From Pelobates cultripes (taxonomy: Eukaryota; Chordata; Amphibia; Anura; Pelobatidae), in the NCBI GenBank assembly GCA_933207985.1, contig OW240917.1:107630486-107694485 (forward strand): 64,000 bases of DNA, read 5' to 3'. Position 1 is the first letter of the stretch, and each line of letters opens with the position of its first letter. The translations under genes were made by a program, and so were the position numbers. The notes under the pieces were generated by a model. It saw nothing but the letters and a program-made list of their open reading frames with translations. It did not search any database and had not been told where the DNA came from. Of the stretch, positions 11,301 to 22,000 are shown piece by piece.

Positions 11301-11948
11301 TGCAGCACTGGTGTTAGTTAACATGGCATATCATATGGGTGGGGCATTGTGATGTCACATGGGGGGGGCGGCAAACTTTACTTTTGCCTAGGGTGGCAAA
11401 AATCCTTGCACCGGCCCTGGCTGGAGGGGGCTGTGTGAGCTGTGGCCGCATAGTGTCCCATGGTAGTTAGGGTGCCGTACAGCTCACACAAGCAAACAGC
11501 TGATAAACTGGCCGCACGGAGGAAATGTGTATGTGTGACTGTCTGCCTGTGACTGTGTGTGACTGTCTGCCTGTAACTGAGTGTGTGACTGTCTGCCTGT
11601 AAATGTGTGTGTGGGGCTGCAGGGATTTTGTAGAAGGGGGCGGGGGTTTTGTATTGGGACAGGAGTCTTTATAAGGGGGGATAAGCAGGGGATTTGTGGA
11701 AGGGGGGGGGTTTTGTAGACGGGGCAGTACAGGATTTGTAGAAGGGGCAGGACAGAGGTTTTGTAGGAGGGGCGGGGCAGGACAAGGGTTTTGTAGGAGG
11801 GGCTGACAGCGGTTTTGCAAAGTTTACAAATTGTAAAAAAAAGAAAGAAAACCTTTAACATTTTTTTTTTGGGGGTGGGGGGGAGGGGGGGGGGTGCACA
11901 GGATCCGCCCCGGGTGCCAAATGCTCTAGGTACGCCCCTGCCCACAAC

Positions 11949-11963
11949 AACTTATAAATGCCA

Positions 11964-12001
<38 letters not shown>

Positions 12002-12797
12002 GTGCCCTCCAACTGAGGCTGTCTCAGTATCCACTAGAGTTTCTCTAATGAAAAAAAATCCCCTCTTTCCTGTTTCTTACCCTTCTTTGTGTATCTTACC
12101 CCCTTTAGTTTATTTTATCATCCATTTTTTCCCTTTGTGTCTTACACCACACAATTTTCCCCTTTGTGTGTCTCTTACTTCCCCCAGCCCACTTGTGTCA
12201 CTGTCCCCATTCATCTGTGTTATCTTGTCCTCTTCCCCAGCCCCTCTGTGTGTCTCTTGATCCCCTTCCCAGCCCTTCTGTGTCAATGTCCCCTTCTCCA
12301 GCTCCTCTGTGTGTGTCATTATCCCCTTCTCAGCTCCTCAGCCCCTTCATGTGTCTCATTAACATTTCAGCCCCTCCATGTGTTTCATTTCCCGCACCAT
12401 CCACTCCTGTGCCTGCTGACCTCCAAGTAGCGTGGCAGAGCTGACCACGGTAGAGGATCTTTTCTTTTCTCTACCCGGCTTGGCCATGCTACATGCATTG
12501 ACTGGCAGGAAGGAAAACACTGTGCTGTGTGCTCCCCTTCTGCCGGTCACCCAGACAGGAACGGATCCAGAACCTAATCCAGGGAGAGGCACTGAATGTT
12601 AAAAACTGGTGTGTGTGTGTGTGTGTATATAGTTTTTACATTGAGTTATTCCAAACTGAAATGTGAATTGCAAATTTAAGGCAAAGCTTGATTTGAAATA
12701 ATTCTATTTTGGTCTTAATTTTGTTTTCAATTTACTATAAATCAGATCCTGTTCTGTGTTTTAATTTCTGCAGAGCTCCTTAATTTAATATTCACTG
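11949..12797. repeat. Satellite-rich stretch: (AAT)n, pyrimidine minisatellite, (GT)n
   Basis: (AAT)n at 11964-12000 is followed by a pyrimidine-rich minisatellite at about 12050-12400, with units near 35 nt built on CCCAGCCCCTCTGTGTGTCTC. A short (GT)n lies at 12610-12627. No gene is supported; the proline/serine/leucine-rich frames are by-products of the repeat. Confidence 0.65.
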
Positions 12798-14094
12798 CAG
12801 GGCCGTCTTTAACGCAGGGCAAATGGGGCAGCTGCCCCGGGCCCAGTTGCTCCTGAGGGGCCCCAGAGCAGCTGCCTCGTGGGCCCCGCGATTTGAGCAG
12901 CTCCCATGGACCTGGCGGGGCGGCTGCACAGAGCCACACCAGCCGCACACTAAGGAGGCCCCTGGGTGACCCATGCACTAAGGGCCACCCGGTGGGCATG
13001 TGTCAACAGGGGCCCGGTCGAGCGCTGTGACACTTAAACAGCGCGACCGGGCCCCTTCCTGTTCGGCAGCCGGCTGGGAGGAAGTGAGTGCCGCGCGGCA
13101 CTTCCTCCCACCGGAGATCACAACCACGCGGGAGGCGAAAGGCAGGGAGGAGGGGAGTTCCAGAGGAGAACTCAGCCTGCCACTGGACCAGGGAAACCAC
13201 CCTCCAGAAAAAGGTAAGAAACTGGAGGGTGGCTAAATGTATGTCTCTATGTGTGTGTGTGTGTGTGTGTCTATGTCTGTCTGTGTGCATGTCAGTATGT
13301 CTGTGTGTGTGTGTCAGTATGTGTGTATGTATGTCTGTGAGTGTCAGTATGTCTCTGTGTGTCTATGTCTGTCTGTGTGTGTGTGTATGTCAGTATGTCT
13401 GTGTGTCACTAAGTCTGTGTGTGTGTCTATGTCTGTCTGTGTGTGTATGTCTCTATGTGTATGTGTGTGTATGTCAGTATGTCTGTGTATGTATGTGTAT
13501 GTCTGTATGTGTGTGTCAGTATGTCTGTGTGTATGTCTGTGTGTGTCTGTATATGTCAGTATGCCTATGTGTGTGTCAGTATGGCTGTGTGTGTGTGTGT
13601 CTGTGTGTGTGTCAGTATGTCTGTGTGTGTCAGTATGTCTGCCTGTGTGTGTGTGTCAGTATGTCTGTCTGTCTGTGTGTCAGTATGTCTGTGTGTTTGT
13701 CAGTATGTCTGCCTGTGTGTCTGTGTCAGAATGCCTGTGTGTGTGTGTGTGTCAATAGGTCTGTCAGTGTATGCGTCTGTGTGTGTCAGTATATTTGTCA
13801 GTTTATGTGTCTGTGTATTCATGAATGTGTGTCTGTGTGTGTGTCAGTATGTCTAAATGTGTGTCAATATGTCTGCCAGTATATATTTGTGTGTCAGTGT
13901 ATGTGCATGTCAGTATGTATCTGAGAATGTTTTAATATGTCTGTGTGCGTATGTGTCAGTATGTCTGTCAGTGTGATTGCGGGTTGGGTGGCATAATTGT
14001 AAGGGGGTTGGGGGGGAAGGATCAGGGCCCAGGGGGCCCAAAAAAATGCATTGCCCAGGGTCCTAATCATATTATAGATGGCCCTGATTCACTG
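12790..14094. mobile_element. hAT-type element with 8-bp TSD and an internal GT satellite
   Basis: The element is 12798-14086. The ends read CAGGGCCGTCTTTAACGC (left) and, reversed, CAGGGCCATCTATAATATG (right). ATTCACTG flanks both sides (12790-12797, 14087-14094), an exact 8-bp hAT duplication. The GC-rich left third carries two hairpins (about 13009-13056 with arms GGGGCCCGGTCG, and 13075-13110 with arms TGGGAGGAAGTG). About 740 bp of GT-rich satellite follows. No transposase. The same family recurs in reverse at the end near 37101 and at 63545-64000. Confidence 0.85.
13237..13975. repeat. GT-rich minisatellite (GTCAGTATGTCTGTGTGT units)
   Basis: Variable-length units of GTCAGTATGTCTGTGTGT, with GTCTATGTCTGTC variants. 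The cysteine/valine/serine-rich frames read through it on the plus strand (up to 278 codons) are repeat artefacts, not proteins. Confidence 0.9.
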
Positions 14095-15614
14095 TATGAT
14101 CAGCCTTCCCTTGCCCTCCCCTTCCAGAGTGATTGTATGGCACGCGGGGGCCTAATTTGCCAAGGGGGGACTCTCTGGGCTGTCAGGCAGTCCCCCCAGA
14201 CTGGGAGCAACACCGGGGAACAGCAGCGATTGGGTAAGTAATAAGGACATGCCGCGGATGTCCCTAAGGACCAGTTTTTGTCGCATGTACCCAGTATGTC
14301 CGCGGTCCTTACGGGGTTAAAGGAACACTCCAAACACCATAACCTTTACAGTCCATGGTCATGGTTATGGTGCTATGAGTACCCTGGTACTACCCCATTG
14401 TAAGGAGTTAACCCATTTTAGAATGTTTTGACTCCTTACAGCCGAACAGACAGAAGCTCTAGATCTAAGCGCTAGCAGGTTTGGACAGGGTAAACAGGTT
14501 AAACAGCCATAATCCTAAACTCCCTAACCACACTCAATGCATAGTTTCCTAACTCTAATTAGTGCCTAAGCTTAACCTCATACTAACCTTCTGGTGGCTA
14601 TTTTGGCATAAAATTGTTTATTCCCTGGTCATTTAATGGCGATTCATGATTTAGTGATAAACCCTTTATGTGTGCAAAATCTTTAACTATACATTCACAT
14701 CTGACCCCATGCTTGCAATATCTTTATTTCTTTTCTTCAAAAACAGGAAACAAAACAAATAAATGCAGATTTTTTGTTGATTTTTTTTTTTTAGTAAGGA
14801 GCTTGTCTAGGGAAACATTCCGATAGTTATGAAATCACCAGAAATATTAAATGATTTTCATGAAAGCTCCACTTTTTAGATCATAAACTCTGAATTTTTT
14901 ATATACATAATCCGTATAGAGAAATGTCAGTAACATTATTAAGGACACCTTTTTAGACAGATCGAGGAATTTTCCACCCTTCTTTAGGAAAACCGGAAAA
15001 ACAATTCTGGTTTTATTTTATTTAGTATGTTTATTATTCTGTATAAAACAGCACCAAGGCTTGATGAAAAGAGCTTGGTGGGAATGTTCTAGGTTAATGA
15101 ATTGCAGCTTAATCCCTTCTTTCAAGTGTGTGAGTGGTTATCAAGTTGATACGCCAAAATATACGAGGGATATCCAAAGCACTCCAGTAGTTAAGGTTTC
15201 CCTTAACAATAAAACCCAAATAGGATTATGGCTTTCTTTTTCATGGAGATTGGGTGATGTCAGCCATTATTTGTTTAGTGTCAGCGACACTATCACAGTT
15301 CACGCAGCTCACTATTCTTGCTGAATGGGTCAAGGTTATGCCAAAGCCCTTACATTAGTGATAATTGGAGGGTTTAGTTGTGCATTTTCCTTGAATTGGT
15401 TTTATTTTTCTTCAAAAGATCCAAGTAATCATTTTGTATTATACTGTTAGAATGATGTCACTAGTAAAATGAGACACCATACAAAATCACATATTGTATT
15501 TTGTATTATTGTATATTTGCAAGTATTATGGCATACATTGACAATGTGGTAACACAAGACTTGAACAGTAACATAGTATAGTTTATTTGGTCAGTTTAGA
15601 CATTGGGCCGCCAT
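14095..15614. other. Intronic sequence with one TTAA MITE start
   Basis: At 14317 a TTAA is followed by AGGAACACTCCAAACACCAT and an inverted echo (GGTTATGGTGCTATGAG near 14360), the left end of a TTAA-type MITE whose right end I could not find. Just upstream, 14242-14316 holds an inverted TAAGGACAT...GTCCTTA pair resembling the 80-bp palindromic MITEs below. The remainder is ordinary AT-rich intron. Confidence 0.5.
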
Positions 15615-15679
15615 CAGTGGTGTACAGCCAGTGCAGCTGTACAGGGCCCGGGCCTCCTTGGCCCTATACCTCTAATGTG

Positions 15680-15756
<77 letters not shown>

Positions 15757-15973
15757 CACGTAGGTGTCCAAACAGTCTTCTATTATGAAGAGGGGGCCCA
15801 GACAACTCCAAATTCCACCTCTGACAGTGTCCTCTTGCGAGTTGTGGTTGTCAAAACATTGCCATGAGTTGCTATGGCAACTTTCCATGTAACACACGGT
15901 GGACGCCAAGTTTGCAAGAGAAGGAGAGGACCTGTTATTTGACTTTACATTATACAAGCATGCTATGCCACTG
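15615..15973. mobile_element. Short hAT-like element around TA/GA microsatellites
   Basis: Ends CAGTGGTGTACAGC and, reversed, CAGTGGCATAGCATGC are compatible with hAT inverted repeats. The flanks (GCCGCCAT and GCCCACCA) do not give a clean duplication, so the boundary is uncertain. It contains (TA)n at 15683-15715 and (GA)n at 15716-15750. Confidence 0.5.
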
Positions 15974-16495
15974 GCCCACCATGGAATCTAGTGCCCCCCT
16001 CCCTGGCCTATGTAAGAGGTAGGGAAATAAACTTTATTATCAATAAAAAAAACTGCCTCCACCCCTTATCAAAGACCACAAACACACTACATCCACTACA
16101 CAAACACAGACACATCATCCACTACACACACTGCATTCACTAAACAAACTCAGACACTGCATCTACTACACACTGCATCTACTTTACACACACACACACA
16201 TACACTGCATCCAATATATACACACACACTGCATCCACTACACACACTGCATCCACTATACACACACCACATCCACCATACACACACTCTGCATGCACTA
16301 TACACACAGTCTGCATGCACTATATACACACACACACACACACACTCTGTATGCACAATACACACACACTCTTTGCATCCACTTTACACACATACTACAT
16401 CCCCTGAATCCACTACACAGACACAGCATCCACTACACACACTGCATTCACTAAACAAACTCAGACACTGCATCTACTACACACTGCATCTACCT

Positions 16496-16537
<42 letters not shown>

Positions 16538-16726
16538 CAGTTTGCTTTCCTCACACACACACTCTGCATACACTATACACATACAAACATTGCATCCTCT
16601 ATAAACACGCACTGCATCGACATTACTTATCCTTGTGGACTCTGGGGAGGGTCCTATGGGCAGACTAGTTCTTGAGCTGTGCAAGGCTCCCAAAGATTTC
16701 TAAAGCAGCCCTGCGGATACAATAGG
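15974..16726. repeat. CA-rich minisatellite (CACTACACACACTGCATC units) and hAT-like right end
   Basis: From about 16076 to 16620 units of 18-22 nt built on ACTGCATCCACTACACACA repeat many times. A block near 16420-16500 duplicates 16105-16190 almost exactly. It is followed by unique sequence ending in CAGCCCTG near 16717, plausibly a hAT-type terminus (reversed CAGGGCTG). Confidence 0.65.
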
Positions 16727-16815
16727 CATCAAAACAACTATAGTTAATAAAAGTAGTTTGGGTGTATAGGTCATGGCCCTGCAGTTTCACTGCTCAATTT
16801 TCTGTCTTTTCTGAG
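16727..16815. mobile_element. Relic of a TTAA-type MITE
   Basis: ATCAAAACAACTATAGTTAA, GTGTATAGGTCATG and TTTCACTGCTCAATTTTCTG follow the same order as in the better-preserved copy at 34215-34774. Both termini are eroded. Confidence 0.5.
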
Positions 16816-16999
16816 TAATTTAGCAGTAATGCAGCCAAAGTATTTATCTTGACTATCAAAATTAAGTTAGAATCGGGGGCGTGGCCGACCCCCGAGCAAG
16901 ATGGCCGCATAAGGACTTGCTCCGGTACTGAGCTCTCATACATGAGCTATTAAAGGCACAAAACAACACAGAAATAAACAAAATAACGGCGCCAAAGCG

Positions 17000-17959
17000 A
17001 TGGCCACCCACAGGACGAAAAAAACAACGGCCAAAACAGACAAAATCAACTTTTTTGGCCACAAAAGCCAAACTCCACAAACGGCCTCACAGCCGGACGC
17101 CCAAGATGGCGAGGGAGATTCGGATTCGAGCCTCACCATGGCGGATAAAGCACAGTCCGACCAAATTACGAAAAGTTTCCTGGAGCACGCGCTGAACAAT
17201 CTGTCCACCAAACTGATAGCCTCCTGGCAACAAACGGCAGATGCCATGAGGAAGGAAATGCAGGAACTGGGAACACGCACATCCAAAATTGAGGACAAAA
17301 TGGGGGACTTCGCTTCTGCCCACAACAACATGGCGGATCATGTCCAACAATTGGAGGAGAAGGTGGAACGCCTGGAGTCGCAAATGGCAGATGCAGAAGA
17401 TCGGGCACGGCGGAACAATATCCGGCTTCGAGGAGTACCAGAGTCGGTGCAACCAGTAGACCTTCAGGCCTACGCACGAGGCCTAATGAGAGCCTATGCG
17501 CCGGACATACCGACGGACATGATGCTAATAGACCGGATACACAGAATCCCCAAGCCGGCTCACCTGCCAGACTCCACACCACGAGACGTGTTGCTGCGGG
17601 CCCATTACTTTCATGTCAAAGAGCTGGTCCTCACGGCGAGCCGTAACCGCAACCACCCGCACGAAGACTTCCCTACAGTAAAGATATTCAATGACCTCTC
17701 GGCAGCAACATTGAAAAAACGGCGGACATTCCAACAGGTCGCAGAAGCGTTACGACAACATGGCACCAGATATCGATGGGGCTACCCAACTAAGATGCTG
17801 ATTCAACGTGGAGGCGCCTTCAAACCCGTCCATTCCCCGGAGGAAGGAGTCCGGCTCCTAAAAGAATGGGGGATACCGCTTGGCCAGTCGGAGCCTACTG
17901 TACAGCCGATTAAGAAGACAACACGGGAGTGGAGCGTCGTCCGCCAGAGACTTACCTAA
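17000..17959 (+). CDS. LINE ORF1 protein (L1 ORF1p-like, 319 aa)
   Basis: A 319-residue protein of the L1 ORF1p type, which binds LINE RNA and acts as a nucleic-acid chaperone in the cytoplasmic RNP. The N-terminus (1-50) is basic and polar. Residues about 55-137 form a coiled coil with regular heptads (MADHVQQLEEKVERLESQMA). An RRM-like domain begins at NNIRLRGVPE (139-148) and continues through DRIHRIPKP (178-186). The C-terminal domain spans about 225-292 (TVKIFNDLSAATLKKRRTF and YRWGYPTKMLIQR). Length and domain order are normal for the family. The first ATG is used; it lies 125 nt from the element's 5' end. No disablement is seen. The copies at 24670-25645 and 8885-7850 are its damaged relatives. 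Confidence 0.9.
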   Translation: MATHRTKKTTAKTDKINFFGHKSQTPQTASQPDAQDGEGDSDSSLTMADKAQSDQITKSFLEHALNNLSTKLIASWQQTADAMRKEMQELGTRTSKIEDKMGDFASAHNNMADHVQQLEEKVERLESQMADAEDRARRNNIRLRGVPESVQPVDLQAYARGLMRAYAPDIPTDMMLIDRIHRIPKPAHLPDSTPRDVLLRAHYFHVKELVLTASRNRNHPHEDFPTVKIFNDLSAATLKKRRTFQQVAEALRQHGTRYRWGYPTKMLIQRGGAFKPVHSPEEGVRLLKEWGIPLGQSEPTVQPIKKTTREWSVVRQRLT

Positions 17960-19024
17960 TGGACATGAAGTCATGGGTCGCAAGTATTGTCAGCACACAA
18001 CACCACAACTACACTACCCTTCACTGCATCACACAACTTATTTACACACACCTGCTACAGATGCCGCTCTCTTAAGCGATCTATTCCACACACGCACATA
18101 CCACCACACTTCATAAAGCACTATAGCGGATGACCCGCTTTGGGGACCGCAAAGCAGAGTGTCTGTCTGCACACTGTGGACACTTCCCTGAATCTCGACC
18201 CAATATGAACTGGCTACGGCCCGACTCATCCCAAGAGTGGTCCGCCACTCAATACTTTCAAGATGGTTATAATTTTTTGTTTCCTTTCTAACATAACCTA
18301 CCCAAACTTTGCATATGTTATTGGGTTGTCGGGGGTACTGGGGGCTTAGAAATATGTTACACGGAAAACTACATACACTGATGTAGATATGGAAACATGC
18401 CCAGGAGGACCCCTTGGCCCCCATGACAGCTTGCTACATGACATGACACCCTGTAGGAGACATTAAAAGAAGCCCAGAATAATCGGGCCCTGGCGAGGCC
18501 TGAGGCTCTGCAGAGCGCAGGGAAGTTTCAGCACTTAACACAGTCCCCGCCGTGGGGAGCACACTATTACGCGGCCGACGAAGCAGGCTCGCACCGCCCC
18601 TATGCACGGCGGAGATCTGGCCGTGCATATCGGCCGTGGGCCGGGCGGAGGCCACGGCGAGTGCCGACAGCACACATAGTGACAGTAACTTGAGTGGGCT
18701 GAGAGAAAAAAAAAAAAAAAAAACGCTAAACTCCTCTACTCAGGGAACAATGAAACCCATATGCTAGGCGCATTTCAGCCTTTTTGACTGACCACAACTC
18801 ACAGAGGTTGGACCTACCACACCAACTCCTCCCTGGAGGAAATTTCGCTTACCATATCCAAGTTCGATTGTCCAAGTTACACCCCCCCCCTACCCCTTTC
18901 CACAGAAGAGAGGATTCATTGCTAACCAGCCTACCTATTATAGCACTCACCATCACCCCATACTACAGCGGAAGCAAACCCCAATGGCACCATGTGCTTT
19001 AATTCAGCACCTCACCCTCCAATT
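17960..19024 (+). other. Unusually long inter-ORF spacer of the LINE
   Basis: About 1 kb separates ORF1 from the likely ORF2 start; primate L1 has only a few dozen bases. It contains a GC- and CpG-rich section (about 18480-18680) and an 18-A run (18707-18724). No long frame is present. It may hold signals for translating ORF2, but nothing in the sequence proves that. Confidence 0.6.
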
Positions 19025-22000
19025 ATGTCTCTAACGATACGATCCCACAACACAAGAGGGTTGAATCACCCCCATAAACGACGCCTTCTCTTAGAAGAGG
19101 CAAATAGGGACAAAATAGATATCTTATGTGCCCAAGAGACTCATTTTGTGACCAATAGAGTCCCTCAGTTTGGGCTACGGAACTACCCAACTCAATTCCA
19201 CGCAACCCACTCCTCTAAATCCAAAGGGGTGTCTTTTTTGATACACCACACACTGACGTTTGAATTGCTGAGCCTACGCAAAGATGCACAGGGGAGGTAT
19301 ATAGTATTGCACTGTATAGTTAACAATACCGAATACGTCCTGGTGGGAATATACAGCCCAAACACAAACCAAACACAATTTTTCAAGAAAGTCATGAACA
19401 AACTACCCACCTCCACGACGGGAAACATAATTATATGCGGTGATTTAAATCACGTGCTGAGCTCCCACGCGGATACGTCCCTTCCTAACACCTCCCCGCG
19501 ACATTCCGCAATGAGGACACAGAGTAAAGCCCTACACCATCTACTAACAGAACACAACCTATATGACACCTGGCGCATGCTCCACCCCATGGAAAAAGGG
19601 TTCACCTACTTCTCACAAGTACACAAGTCGTTCTCCAGAATAGATTATGCCCTGGTGTCGGGGCCACTGGCGTCCAGAACTACCCAGTGTCAGATTGGAG
19701 ACATTGTGTGGTCGGACCATGCGCCGCTTACGGTGACTCTAAGCGACTCCTTTCCCCACAGAGGGCGCCCACCCTGGCGCCTCAACGACTCAACTTTGCA
19801 CGACACCACATTCCGAGCACAACTGACGCGGGATCTGGAACAATACTTCCAGACCAACAACACCCCGGACATATCCCCCGGCACTTTGTGGCAGGCCCAC
19901 AAGCCGACCATACGAGGGCTGCTGATTAGTAGAGCCGCCCACATCAAACGCAAATCCAATGAAGAATACATGACACTACTTCGGACAATTAGAGACACCA
20001 CGGCCGCACATGCACTAAACCCAAACGCTGCTCACCTTACCATCATAGACTCCGCTACTAGACGGCTGAATGACATACACCTAGCCAAATCATCCTACAC
20101 TATGCAACGCTTAAAAATAAGACAATATTCCCAGGGTAACAAAGCAGGGAAAGTCATGGCAGCAATGCTAAGGAAAAAACAATCCCAATCTAAAATTCCT
20201 TACCTATACACAGATAGCGGGGCAAAATTGTACAACCCCCAAGACATCAACAACGAGATGGCAAAATTTTACCACACACTGTACAACTTACAACAAGACA
20301 CGGCGACTCATCAGCCCACAGATACTGAAATCAAACACTTCCTAGACCTCACACAACTACCCTCACTGACGCATGCACAAGTAGAAAAACTCCAGACTCC
20401 AATAACGAATCAAGAGATACTCGACACCATAGCGCCATTGCCGCCTGGTAAATCCCCAGGCCCAGACGGTCTAACAAATTGTTACTATAAAACCTTTGCT
20501 ACCATACTGGCCCCGCACATGACAGTATTATACAACCACATAACCACCACGGGTAAAATGCCGAGGGAGATGCTAATGGCGCATGTAGCCACTCTCCCCA
20601 AACCAGGGAAACCACCAAATAGATGCCAGAACCTGCGCCCAATCTCGCTCCTCAACACGGACACAAAAATATTAGCCAAAATTTATGCCAACAGACTGTC
20701 AACAATAATCCCTACCTTGGTGCACGCGGACCAGGTGGGGTTTGTGAGTGGCCGCCAGGGGGCGGATGGAGTGAGGAAAGTGTTGGACCTGCTGGGTGGA
20801 CTGCGGGGAGGGGGAACACCGAGCGTGCTGGTGTCGTTGGATGCTGAGAAAGCGTTCGACCGCCTTCACTGGCCCTTCCTCCGCGCGGTCCTAGGGAGAT
20901 TTGGATTCCCCCCACGGTTCCAGGCATTGGTGGAAGCGTTATACTCCAACCCGTCGGCACAAGTAGCGAATGGGGGCTTCTCCTCCAGTAATTTCAACAT
21001 CACAAACGGCACTAGGCAGGGCTGCCCTTTATCCCCGATACTGTACATACTTGCCCTAGAGCCTCTTGCACACATGATTAGGACGAACCCCACGATTCAG
21101 GGAATTAAGGTAAAAAACGATGAATATAAAATCGCGCTATTCGCGGATGACATCCTTCTCACACTACAAAACCCAAGCTCCTCCCTGACAGCGCTACAAC
21201 AGCTGATACACCAATATGGGAAATGCTCGTACTATAAATTGAATGTCTCCAAAACACAAGCATTAGGCATCAATCTATCGCAGCCCGAGCTGAGCCACCT
21301 TAAAACGAACTTTGCATTTGAATGGCGCGTAGACAAAATAAAATTTCTAGGAATAGCTTTGACCAAGACGTTGGCGGGTATCCACAAAGCAAATTACATA
21401 CCACTTCTCACGGAGCTCAAATCCCTCGTACACAGTTGGAAAGGGAAGTTTATATCGTGGGTAGGTAGGATAGCTGCAGTGAAAATGCTGCTCCTTCCAA
21501 GGATACAATACCTATTCAGGTCCATCCCGCTTGCAATCCCCAGGCGTTACCTGAGTGAAATACAGACTCTAATATCCTCGTTCATCTGGAACAACACCAA
21601 ACCTAGAATAGCAGCAGCCACACTACATAAACCCCTTCAGAAAGGGGGTATGGGCTTGCCAAACATAGCTCACTACTATAAAGCGGCCATGATAAGCCCG
21701 ATCCTGGCAGTTACGGGTAACCCTAGCCCCCCACAGTGGGTACGAATAGAAGCATGTTACACAAATAACTTCACAATCCCCGCTCTGGCTTGGATGTCCA
21801 GGAAACTAAGGCCTAAACACAAAGACAGTCTCCCCACCACTAGGCTAACACTACAAATCTGGGACCACTTTGGTAAAACACACATAATGAAAGGGGGCAC
21901 CTCTCTAGCAACGCCACTGGAGACACTGAGCCTGATCATACCGGGATTCCAACTCCGCATGTGGCACGACCATGACATTAAACATCTATACCACATATGT

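Larger units (their letters stand above)
9857..11948. mobile_element. hAT-type non-autonomous element with 8-bp TSD
   Basis: The element spans 9865-11940. The left end is CAGTGGCGTACTAAG; the right end, read in reverse, is CAGGGGCGTACCTAG. CCCACAAC flanks it on both sides (9857-9864 and 11941-11948), an exact 8-bp duplication diagnostic of the hAT superfamily. No transposase frame is present. The interior holds a long hairpin, a purine-rich satellite containing an assembly gap, a CA-rich block and a relic of a TTAA-type MITE. It inserted at the end of the CAGCACCAGATTGCACC array. Confidence 0.85.

Noticed and set aside
12089..12444. Pro/Leu/Ser-rich overlapping frames
   Set aside because: Pyrimidine-rich minisatellite; several frames are open simultaneously.
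12554..12600. CAGGAACGGATCCAGAACC, a possible hAT left end
   Set aside because: It resembles a hAT terminus, but no matching right end or 8-bp duplication was found.
13088..13924. Long cysteine/valine/serine-rich open frame (278 codons)
   Set aside because: It reads through the GT minisatellite. Three overlapping frames are open at once, which is what a short-period repeat produces.
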